From DSAR01 sp034437315 (lineage in GTDB: Bacteria; Chloroflexota; Anaerolineae; B4-G1): a stretch of 13,638 nt of DNA. Every line of letters starts with the position of its first letter. Within the stretch, counting starts at the first letter, position 1. This document shows positions 1 through 5,763 of the stretch, in pieces. Location of the stretch: assembly GCA_034437315.1 (NCBI GenBank), contig DAOTUC010000180.1, positions 1 to 13,638 on the forward strand, written 5' to 3'. Under the pieces are notes generated by a model. The model did not search any database. It was not told the DNA's origin and saw only the letters and a list, made by a program, of their open reading frames with translations. The position numbers and the translations under genes are program-made.

Positions 1-1156
1 GGCCCAGGCGATTGACGTTTGGCCGGTTGAGGTTGAACGGGGAACGACGTTTGCCCGGCTAATCGCCCGTCGAGGCATCTTTGATCTGCGATTGGGGCGT
101 TATCGGCCAGCGCAGGCGGCGCTGGAAGACAGCCTGTCGACTTTCCAACGCCTGGAAAGTACAGAGGATGAGATTTTTTGTCTGATTTATCTCACAGACG
201 TGTTGCGCAAGCAAGGGCGATATGCGCGGGCGGAACAGATTGCCCAGCGGTGCCTCGCGTTATCCCGGCAGATCGGCGACGTCTGGGGAGAGGCCCGCTC
301 CCTGTATTGGTTGGGGTTGACCAATGCTCGTCGCGGCGACATCGAGCGGGCGAAAGCTTTTTACGAAGAGGGTCTGGCCTTGAGCCGGCCGGGCCATCAT
401 CTTCGGGTGAGACTGTCTCTACTGAGCGGCCTGGGAGACGTGATCTGCCACCAAGGGGATTACGCCGAGGCCCAGGCCGTTTTCGAAGAGTGTGTGGCCT
501 TGAGCCGAGACCTGGAAGGCGGGTTTACCCTGGCAGTGGCGTTGAATAACCTGGGTACGGTGCTCCACTTATTGGAGAAGTACGAGGAGGCCCGCCCATA
601 TTATCAAGAGAGCCTGGAGATTTGCCGCGAGATCGGTGACTTGAATGGGCAAGCGGTCGCCCTCAGCAACCTGGGCGAGATCGCATTTACCATGGAGGCG
701 TACCAGGACGCCCGGTCTTTCTATCGCGCCGCGCTTTCCATCGGGCGCAAAACGCGCGACCGGCGGGCTATCATCATCAGTTTGAATAACCTGGGCGAGA
801 TCGCGTGCGCATTGGGCGACTATCCTCGCGCCCGCTCCTGCTACGCCGAGGCCTTGAGAATCGCCGCCGACATCCATGCGTTGCCGGTGTTGTTGAATGT
901 CCTGGTCAATCTGGCCGTTTTCTTTGCCGATCAGGGAGAGATAGAATGGGCCGCGTCGTTGCTCGACGTGGTTCAGGCCCATTCGTCCAGCGAACGGGCG
1001 ATTCGAGAGAAGGCCCAGGAACTGAGGGATAAAATGAATCTCGCTCCACCGGCGCACGTTTCGCAATCTTTGGAAGCCTTCGTCGCCGAGACACTCGCCG
1101 AGATGGTCGCCGAAATACTCGCGAGACGCCTGCCTAAATCCAATACCCGTGAATGA
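1..1156 (+). CDS. TPR-repeat protein, C-terminal part (5' partial)
   Basis: The reading frame is open from the first complete codon (base 2) to the TGA at 1154-1156, giving about 384 visible residues. The true start lies outside the window; the TTG at 92 is only an internal codon. The visible part consists almost wholly of about 40-residue helical repeats with the TPR signature: recurring NNLG or SNLGE followed by GDY..A...Y.EAL. At least seven units can be counted, ending near residue 310 of the visible part. A short helical tail rich in A, E and L follows. Forty-residue TPR arrays of this type typically form the C-terminal partner-binding half of large ATPase/LuxR- or SARP-like signalling proteins. 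The N-terminal effector domain is not visible, so the function is unknown. A two-component regulator gene follows after 232 bases on the same strand. Sure of the TPR nature, unsure of the role. Confidence 0.85.
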   Translation, partial: AQAIDVWPVEVERGTTFARLIARRGIFDLRLGRYRPAQAALEDSLSTFQRLESTEDEIFCLIYLTDVLRKQGRYARAEQIAQRCLALSRQIGDVWGEARSLYWLGLTNARRGDIERAKAFYEEGLALSRPGHHLRVRLSLLSGLGDVICHQGDYAEAQAVFEECVALSRDLEGGFTLAVALNNLGTVLHLLEKYEEARPYYQESLEICREIGDLNGQAVALSNLGEIAFTMEAYQDARSFYRAALSIGRKTRDRRAIIISLNNLGEIACALGDYPRARSCYAEALRIAADIHALPVLLNVLVNLAVFFADQGEIEWAASLLDVVQAHSSSERAIREKAQELRDKMNLAPPAHVSQSLEAFVAETLAEMVAEILARRLPKSNTRE

Positions 1157-1270
1157 GTGTCGACTCACTTATCTTATGGGTAGTAGGCTAACCCCCGTTG
1201 GCCGTTTCTGTGCTAAAACTGCTCAACAAGGGTTGGGCTTCTACCCAGGAATATATTTCCTTCATGGGTA
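1154..1270. other. Intergenic stretch with nested inverted repeats
   Basis: This stretch follows the TPR gene and has no gene. A small dyad TGAGT/ACTCA (1154-1158, 1163-1167) includes the stop codon. TGGGTAG (1177-1183) is complementary to CTACCCA (1241-1247), and inside it AACCCCCGTTG (1190-1200) pairs imperfectly (9 of 11) with CAACAAGGGTT (1224-1234). TACCCA (1242-1247) can instead pair with TGGGTA (1265-1270), enclosing AGGAA-TATAT-TTCCT (1247-1261). No T-run follows, so it is not a classical intrinsic terminator. Possible structured 3' UTR; function unknown. Confidence 0.35.
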
Positions 1271-1348
1271 TTGTGCCTAACTCGCCGTCCCCATTCACCG
1301 CTTGACGTAAATGGTTGATCGGGTAGGCGCTGGGCGCGGGTTTGCAAA

Positions 1349-1377
1349 TTGTCTCATTGAGCGGTTGTGTGTATAAT
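1349..1377 (+). promoter_or_regulatory. Sigma-70-like promoter for the response regulator gene
   Basis: A perfect -10 box TATAAT (1372-1377) stands 17 bases after TTGTCT (1349-1354), which matches the -35 consensus at 4 of 6 positions. The expected start of transcription, about 7 bases after the -10 box, would be near 1384, leaving only about five bases before the ATG at 1389. No Shine-Dalgarno sequence is visible there, so the transcript may be effectively leaderless. Confidence 0.6.
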
Positions 1378-1388
1378 GGTAATCGAAT

Positions 1389-2045
1389 ATGGAGCCATTA
1401 CGGATTTTATTGGTTGACGATCATTTGCTCTTTCGCAAGGGCCTGGTTCGTTTGCTAGACGCCCAGCCCGATTTCGAGGTCGTGGGCGAGGCTGCCAACG
1501 GGCTGGAAGCGGTCGAGCAAGCGCGTCTCCTGCAACCGGACTTGGTTTTAATGGACATCCGTATGCCGGTATGCGACGGATTGGAGGCCACCCGTCGCAT
1601 CAAGGCCCAATTGCCCGACGTGCAAGTCGTGATCTTGACCGTCTCGGAAAATGAGGAAGACCTGGTGATCGCTGCGCGACATGGGGCGGATGGATATTTG
1701 CTCAAAAACCTCAAGCCGGAGGTGCTCTTTCGACAACTCCGGGGGGTGATGTCTGGCGAGTCGCCCATCGCGCGGTCGATGACGGGTAAGTTATTGCGCC
1801 AGTTGGCGCAGCATAGCCGGCCCACCATGCATCCTGAGGCGATGGATACCCTTTCGCCCCGGGAGTGTGAGGTTCTGGCTTTCGTTACTCATGGATATTC
1901 CAATCAAGAGATTGCCGAGGAATTGGGGATCAGTGACAATACAGTCAAGAACCATTTGCACAATATTCTCGCCAAATTGAAAGCCAAGAATCGGACCGAG
2001 GCGGCGGCGTATGCTGTTAGCCTTGGGTTGGTTAATTTTCCTTAA
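1389..2045 (+). CDS. NarL/LuxR-family response regulator
   Basis: A two-component DNA-binding response regulator of 218 residues, the usual length for the family. The receiver domain spans about residues 4-120 and has all the canonical residues: acidic pair D10/D11, phospho-acceptor D56 in the stretch LVLMDIRMP, T84, Y103 and K106. A linker of about 30 residues leads to a LuxR-type helix-turn-helix at about 153-215 (LSPRECEVL, then NQEIAEELGIS and TVKNHLHNILAKL). No sensor kinase gene is in the window, so the signal is unknown. The ATG is chosen because the receiver begins immediately after it; no ribosome binding site is seen, in keeping with the very close promoter. It lies directly upstream of a gene whose N-terminus looks like a decayed copy of the same receiver, and it is a reasonable candidate to bind the dyads at 2086-2134 (inference). 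Confidence 0.93.
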   Translation: MEPLRILLVDDHLLFRKGLVRLLDAQPDFEVVGEAANGLEAVEQARLLQPDLVLMDIRMPVCDGLEATRRIKAQLPDVQVVILTVSENEEDLVIAARHGADGYLLKNLKPEVLFRQLRGVMSGESPIARSMTGKLLRQLAQHSRPTMHPEAMDTLSPRECEVLAFVTHGYSNQEIAEELGISDNTVKNHLHNILAKLKAKNRTEAAAYAVSLGLVNFP

Positions 2046-2085
2046 TGTGGTTCAGGTATCGATCTACCCAGCAATTTGCCAACTT

Positions 2086-2134
2086 ATAGTCCACTATGAC
2101 TATTTTGAGGTTTTGAATAGTCATAATGGACTAT
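2086..2134. promoter_or_regulatory. Two spaced 18-bp dyads, probable operator pair
   Basis: ATAGTC-N6-GACTAT occurs twice, at 2086-2103 and 2117-2134. The dyad centres are exactly 31 bp apart, close to three helical turns. Because each site is itself a palindrome, the two also form an 18-of-19 inverted repeat (2086-2104 with 2116-2134, loop 2105-2115). The downstream site touches the proposed -35 box at 2134. Arrangement and spacing suggest cooperative binding by a dimeric regulator, perhaps the LuxR-type regulator encoded just upstream. No T-run follows, which argues against a terminator. Confidence 0.55.
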
Positions 2135-2162
2135 GGACGAATTGGGGCAGTGCTAGTATAAT
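2134..2162 (+). promoter_or_regulatory. Sigma-70-like promoter for the DUF166 gene
   Basis: TATAAT at 2157-2162 lies 17 bases after TGGACG (2134-2139), which matches 4 of 6 positions of the -35 consensus. The predicted leader is about 23 bases before the ATG at 2192 and contains a small dyad, TGACT-GGT-AGTCA (2176-2188), but no convincing Shine-Dalgarno sequence. The weak -35 box next to a dyad fits an activator-dependent promoter (inference). Confidence 0.5.
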
Positions 2163-2191
2163 TGACACACTTTACTGACTGGTAGTCAATT

Positions 2192-3373
2192 ATGCATCTT
2201 GTTAGCGTCTACATTCTCTCTAACCAACCACTCTTTGCCGAAGGGGTTCAAAGCCTCTTGTCCGGGCAACCGGGGATCAAGGTCGTCGGCATCGCGGGGG
2301 TCGCTTCAGATACGTTCGCCCGTGTGCAAGCGCTTTCTCCCGATGTCGTCGTTATTGAGGCGACGGGTGGGGAACAGGGGCGGTTGGTGGCCCAGGTGTT
2401 GGATGTTTGTCCCAGGGTGAAGATCGTTGGCCTGTCCTTGGAGGATAATCAGATCCATACGTACTACCAGCGTATGAAGCATGGTCGCCGCGTCGAGGAT
2501 TTGCTGGAAGCCATCCGCGGGCCGCTGGAACAGGAAAGCCGTAGTGTCGAGACATTGCGGCTTTTTGTGTTGTTTCAGGGGCGTTACGGCCAGCGCATTT
2601 TGGAAAATGTCAGGAATTTCGCGCCGGATGTATGGCAGGTGGGGAATTGGCGGGCGCCTGCTAACCTCCCTGTGGTCGTGGATGACCCGTTGCCTTTTCT
2701 TCCCACGAGCTTTCCAGCTTCGGACTTGATTCTTTCTCTCGGTGAGAGCGCCAGTGTCGCCCAGCTTTTACCCAGCATCGTGGAGCGAACGGGCGCCAAG
2801 GCTGTGATTGCGCCGGTGGATAACGTGGCCTGGTTGCCGGAGGGGTTGGCGCGCCAGCTTGCGCGTTGGTTGAACGACCTGGGGGCGGAAGCGGTGTTCC
2901 CAAAGCCTTTCTGCTCGCTGACGGAATGGAGCTACGGTTTACGCCAGGAAGAAGTCTCTTATGAGAATGTGTGGATCAGTCGATTCGCACGCCATTTTGG
3001 CCGCCCGGTGTTTCGGGTGCAGGTGGATACCGATCGTGCGCAGCATCCGGCGGATGCAAAACATCCGGCGGATAGAAAGAGCAATAGGGGTCAGATTGAA
3101 GCGGTGGAGGTGGTGCGGGATACACCCTGTGGATGTGGGCGGGCGGTCGCTCGTCAGTTGGTCGGCGTTCCTACCGCCAAAGCGGTCATCCAGGCCGGGT
3201 TGCTCCATCATCATTACCCTTGCCTGGCGACGATGTCGGTGGATCCTAGCCTGGACGTCCCGTTGATCCATGCAGCCGGTGAGTTTATCCGCCATACGGT
3301 GGATGTCGGGGTTTCGTCATCCCTGTCTCAAGCGTCTGCTGAAGGAGCCGCGTTGCTTCCCTTACGAATCTGA
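2192..3373 (+). CDS. Pseudo-receiver domain fused to DUF166 domain
   Basis: A protein of 393 residues in two parts. Residues 1-110 resemble a NarL-type receiver and align without a gap with the upstream regulator over the first 60 residues (shared F15, G18, P50, D51). However, the acidic pair is S10/N11 and the phospho-acceptor position holds E56, so it cannot be phosphorylated normally. Residues 122 to about 370 match the DUF166 family (PF02593), known mostly from methanogens and other anaerobes: FQGRYGQRILENV, ADLILSLG-like SDLILSLG, GAKAVIAPVDN, FPKPFCSL, DTPCGCG, HHHYPCLATM. Conserved cysteines are C241, C313, C315 and C344, suggesting a redox or metal role; some family members are, as I recall, annotated as selenoproteins. 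No biochemical function is established. Residues 285-296 are a repeated HPADAK/HPADRK insert. The gene lies just before the acetyl-CoA operon; a regulatory or maturation role is inference. Confidence 0.8.
   Translation: MHLVSVYILSNQPLFAEGVQSLLSGQPGIKVVGIAGVASDTFARVQALSPDVVVIEATGGEQGRLVAQVLDVCPRVKIVGLSLEDNQIHTYYQRMKHGRRVEDLLEAIRGPLEQESRSVETLRLFVLFQGRYGQRILENVRNFAPDVWQVGNWRAPANLPVVVDDPLPFLPTSFPASDLILSLGESASVAQLLPSIVERTGAKAVIAPVDNVAWLPEGLARQLARWLNDLGAEAVFPKPFCSLTEWSYGLRQEEVSYENVWISRFARHFGRPVFRVQVDTDRAQHPADAKHPADRKSNRGQIEAVEVVRDTPCGCGRAVARQLVGVPTAKAVIQAGLLHHHYPCLATMSVDPSLDVPLIHAAGEFIRHTVDVGVSSSLSQASAEGAALLPLRI
3044..3079 (+). repeat. 18-bp in-frame tandem repeat, two units
   Basis: Units 3044-3061 and 3062-3079 share the first 12 bases (CATCCGGCGGAT) and encode HPADAK and HPADRK. 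The first unit sits in a 15-base palindrome around a central G (3043-3057). The repeat lies in the DUF166 domain, between its FGRPVFRVQV strand and the EVVRDTPCG motif, probably in a surface loop. Confidence 0.7.
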
Positions 3374-3394
3374 AGGAGCCGCGTTGCTTCCCTT
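3339..3394 (+). repeat. 25-bp direct repeat spanning the DUF166 gene stop
   Basis: Bases 3339-3363 and 3370-3394 are identical over 25 positions with a 31-base period. The TGA stop of the DUF166 gene (3371-3373) lies inside the second copy. Reading the sequence with one copy removed gives a protein end of the same length (LLPLRN rather than LLPLRI), so the duplication is nearly neutral for the protein. Confidence 0.85.
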
Positions 3395-3401
3395 GAGAAA
3401 T

Positions 3402-3422
3402 TGACGAATGACGGATGACGAA
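3402..3422 (+). repeat. Heptamer tandem repeat (TGACGAA, three units)
   Basis: TGACGAA, TGACGGA and TGACGAA follow one another without gaps in the DUF166-fhs intergenic space. The remainder of this gap (3423-3530) shows no clear promoter. A GATAAT at 3522-3527 has only a weak upstream partner (TTGGTC, 3499-3504) and is too close to the ribosome binding site to be convincing. Confidence 0.7.
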
Positions 3423-3532
3423 TTTGCTTCGTGTGTTAGGGTGGGGTAGACGGAGAAGATGAGCGACCAAGTCGGCCCTCACCTTTAGCATTTGAGTATT
3501 GGTCGTTGAGATTAGCAGTTCGATAATATTAA

Positions 3533-3538
3533 AGGAGG
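3533..3538 (+). promoter_or_regulatory. Ribosome binding site of fhs
   Basis: A full AGGAGG lies five bases before the ATG at 3544. It decides this start over the in-frame TTG at 3499, which would put the Shine-Dalgarno sequence inside the coding region. Confidence 0.85.
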
Positions 3539-3543
3539 TAATA

Positions 3544-5316
3544 ATGCCAGTTAAGCGAGTTAAGCCAGTTCCTAGCGACATTGAGATTGCCCAGGCAGCG
3601 GAGCTGCTTCCCATTCGAGAGATTATGGAGCATCTAGGTTTGGCCGAAGAGGACGTCGATCTATATGGCAAGTGGAAGGCCAAGATTCACCTGGACGTCT
3701 TGGAGAAATTCAAGGATCGTCCCCAGGGCAAGTACATCGACGTGACAGCGATCACGCCGACGCCTTTGGGTGAGGGTAAGTCGACGACGATGGTTGGATT
3801 GACGCAGGCCCTCGGTTCTGCGTTGGGTAAGAACGTGATGTGCTGCATCCGCCAGCCCAGCATGGGGCCGACCTTTAACATCAAGGGCGGCGCGGCCGGC
3901 GGTGGGTACAGCCAGGTTGTCCCTATGGAGGATTTCAACCTGCACCTGACCGGCGACATTCACGCCATCACCGTCGCCCACAACCTGGTCGCGGCGGCGC
4001 TGGATACGCGCATGTATCACGAGAGCCGCCAGAGCGACGCGGCGTTGAAACGGCGCGGCGTTGATCGTCGGCTGGACATCGACCCCGACACCATTACCTG
4101 GAACCGTGTCGTGGACGTGTGTGACCGCAGTCTGCGCGAGATCGACGTGGGGATCAACGACGCCGAACGCAGCGAGTACTTCCCCCGCAAGACCGGTTAC
4201 GACATCACCGTCGCCAGCGAGTTTATGGCGATCCTGGCGCTGGCGACCAGCCTGGAGGACCTGCGCGAGCGGGTTGGCAAGGTCGTGATCGGCCTGGATA
4301 AGCAGGGTAACCCGGTCAACCTGGAGGATTTGAAGATCGCCGGCGCTGTGACCGTCTTGCTCAAGGATGCGCTGATGCCTAACCTGATGCAGACGTTAGA
4401 AGGCCAGCCGGCCTTCGTCCATTGCGGCCCGTTCGCCAATATCGCCCACGGCAACTCCTCCATCATCGCCGACCAGATCGCGCTCAAGCTCGCCGATTAC
4501 GTGGTCACCGAGAGCGGTTTCGGCGCCGACATCGGAATGGAGAAATTCTTCGACATCAAGTGCCGTTACTCCGGTTTGATCCCCAACGCGGTGGTCCTGG
4601 TTGCGACCGTGAGGGCGCTGAAGATGCACGGCGGCGGCCCCAAGGTCAGCCCCGGCGCTCCACTGGACAAGGCGTACACGGAGGAAAATCTCGAGTTGTT
4701 AGAGGCTGGTTTGCCCAACCTGGGCGCTCACATCAAGAACGCCCTGGACTTTGGCATCCCCGTCGTCGTCGCCGTGAACCAGTTCACCGATGACACTGAC
4801 GCAGAGATCGAGATGATCCGCGAATACGCCATAGCGCAGGGCGCCTACGATTCGGCGCCCACCACGCACTGGACCAATGGCGGCGATGGCGCGGCGAAAT
4901 TGGCCGAGGCGGTGGTCGAGGCTTGCGAGCAGCCCAGCGATTTCGAGTTCCTCTATCCCCTGGACTGGACGATCAAGCAGAAGATTGAGCACATCGCCAA
5001 GGAGATCTACAGCGCCAAGGACGTGGAATACTCGGAACTGGCCGAACAGCAGATCGCCAATTACGAGAAAGCCGGTTTCGGCAAGCTGCCGATTTGTATG
5101 GCGAAGACCCACTTAAGCATCAGCCACGACCCCTTGGTCAAGGGCGCGCCCAGCGGCTTCACGCTGCCGGTGCGCGAGGTGCGGGCCAGCGTCGGCGCGG
5201 GCTTCATCTACCCGTTGATTGGGTCGATGAGCACGATGCCCGGTCTGGCGACTTACCCGGCGTATATGGATATTGATATCGACCTGAAGACGGGCAAGAT
5301 CGTCGGCCTGTCGTAA
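3544..5316 (+). CDS. fhs: Formate-tetrahydrofolate ligase (formyl-THF synthetase)
   Basis: Catalyses the ATP-dependent joining of formate to tetrahydrofolate to give 10-formyl-THF, the entry step of the Wood-Ljungdahl methyl branch; cytoplasmic. The protein has 590 residues. The P-loop is seen as TPLGEGKST (about 73-81), followed by RQPSMGPTF, KGGAAGGGYSQVVPMEDFNLHLTGD and the C-terminal GAGFIYPLIGSMSTMPGL region. It is longer than the common bacterial enzyme (about 556 residues). The wording TPLGEGKSTT, GPTFNIKGG and NLHLTGDIHAITVAHN resembles the synthetase domain of eukaryotic MTHFD1 (C1-THF synthase) more than that of Moorella or Clostridium. The conserved PVPSDIEI start and a perfect ribosome binding site support the ATG used. 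It is the first gene of the operon, 101 bases before the next. No FolD or MetF gene is in the window. Confidence 0.97.
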   Translation: MPVKRVKPVPSDIEIAQAAELLPIREIMEHLGLAEEDVDLYGKWKAKIHLDVLEKFKDRPQGKYIDVTAITPTPLGEGKSTTMVGLTQALGSALGKNVMCCIRQPSMGPTFNIKGGAAGGGYSQVVPMEDFNLHLTGDIHAITVAHNLVAAALDTRMYHESRQSDAALKRRGVDRRLDIDPDTITWNRVVDVCDRSLREIDVGINDAERSEYFPRKTGYDITVASEFMAILALATSLEDLRERVGKVVIGLDKQGNPVNLEDLKIAGAVTVLLKDALMPNLMQTLEGQPAFVHCGPFANIAHGNSSIIADQIALKLADYVVTESGFGADIGMEKFFDIKCRYSGLIPNAVVLVATVRALKMHGGGPKVSPGAPLDKAYTEENLELLEAGLPNLGAHIKNALDFGIPVVVAVNQFTDDTDAEIEMIREYAIAQGAYDSAPTTHWTNGGDGAAKLAEAVVEACEQPSDFEFLYPLDWTIKQKIEHIAKEIYSAKDVEYSELAEQQIANYEKAGFGKLPICMAKTHLSISHDPLVKGAPSGFTLPVREVRASVGAGFIYPLIGSMSTMPGLATYPAYMDIDIDLKTGKIVGLS

Positions 5317-5392
5317 TGCTAGGCCGGTAAATCGGTATACCGGTAATTGCTAGGCTGGTAGATCAGTCAGACGTACCAATTACCGGTATACC
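5317..5392. repeat. Hairpin-forming octamer-type repeat between fhs and the HMA gene
   Basis: A perfect 16-bp inverted repeat, GGTATACCGGTAATTG (5334-5349) with its complement (5377-5392), encloses 27 bases. A 17-base direct repeat with two mismatches overlaps it (5317-5333 and 5348-5364, offset 31). GGTA and then TACC recur at about 8-base steps. TACCAATTA occurs at 5374-5382 and again at 5397-5405, just before the next ribosome binding site. There is no T-run, so it is probably not a terminator; it may stabilise or process the operon transcript. Confidence 0.7.
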
Positions 5393-5404
5393 AAGATACC
5401 AATT

Positions 5405-5410
5405 AGGAGG
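5405..5410 (+). promoter_or_regulatory. Ribosome binding site deciding the HMA gene start
   Basis: AGGAGG ends one base before an ATG at 5412 and seven bases before a second in-frame ATG at 5418. Only the second has usable spacing, so the start is placed at 5418. Confidence 0.8.
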
Positions 5411-5417
5411 TATGCAT

Positions 5418-5753
5418 ATGGAAAAGATGGTGCTTGACGTACCGAACCTCTGGGCGGATCATCACGTGCTGGACGTGCGGGGTGTGTTGGCTAACCTGGA
5501 GGGGATAGGCGACGTATACGTCAGCTCGGCCTGGAAACAGGTCTTGGTCAATTATGATACGGATAAAACAGATCAGACAACGATTGAAAAGGCCCTGGCG
5601 GACGCTGGCTATCCTGTTGGAGAGGGCGGCGTGCCTATCGTTGTGCAACCTAACGACCTCCGCCGGGATCCTCAATGGGAGGTCCTGGGCGCCCGTCTGA
5701 CCCAGACGAATCGAGCTGATCTCGAGATGTCGGGCGAGTTCCGACGATACTAG
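5418..5753 (+). CDS. Small HMA-like protein lacking the CxxC metal site
   Basis: A soluble protein of 111 residues with no signal peptide. Residues 3-68 have the ferredoxin-like HMA pattern: a strand (KMVLDVPNL), a helix (HHVLDVRGVLANLEGI), a strand pair (DVYVSSAWKQVLVNYD) and a closing helix and strand (TTIEKALADAGYPV). In ordinary heavy-metal chaperones the first loop carries MxCxxC. Here the loop reads NLWADHHV, with no cysteine at all in the protein and D14, H15 and H16 as the only evident ligands. The tail (69-111) is polar and unrecognised. The stop codon overlaps the ribosome binding site of cooS, ten bases before the cooS ATG, so translation is probably coupled. A role in nickel delivery to CODH/ACS or as a small structural partner is inference; a non-metal-binding HMA fold is equally possible. 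Confidence 0.8.
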   Translation: MEKMVLDVPNLWADHHVLDVRGVLANLEGIGDVYVSSAWKQVLVNYDTDKTDQTTIEKALADAGYPVGEGGVPIVVQPNDLRRDPQWEVLGARLTQTNRADLEMSGEFRRY

Positions 5754-5757
5754 GAGG
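5752..5757 (+). promoter_or_regulatory. Ribosome binding site of cooS, overlapping a stop codon
   Basis: AGGAGG shares its first two bases with the TAG stop (5751-5753) of the HMA gene and stands six bases before the ATG at 5764, an arrangement typical of coupled translation. Confidence 0.85.
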
Positions 5758-5763
5758 TATAGT

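Noticed and set aside
3371..3394. Readthrough or selenocysteine use of the DUF166 gene TGA
   Set aside because: The frame continues only seven codons before another TGA, the stop lies at the normal domain end, and no SECIS-like hairpin is evident; the conserved redox positions are ordinary cysteines.
3499..3527. Promoter TTGGTC-17-GATAAT before fhs
   Set aside because: The -35 match is poor and the predicted start would fall inside the Shine-Dalgarno sequence.
3499..3543. TTG at 3499 as the start of fhs
   Set aside because: It would include the ribosome binding site in the coding region, and the extra residues do not resemble the family's N-terminus.
5317..5405. A CRISPR array suggested by the repeats between fhs and the HMA gene
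   Set aside because: Repeats are degenerate, overlap one another and form one hairpin; there are no regular spacers.
5412..5417. ATG at 5412 as the start of the HMA gene
   Set aside because: Only one base separates it from the AGGAGG; the in-frame ATG at 5418 has normal spacing.
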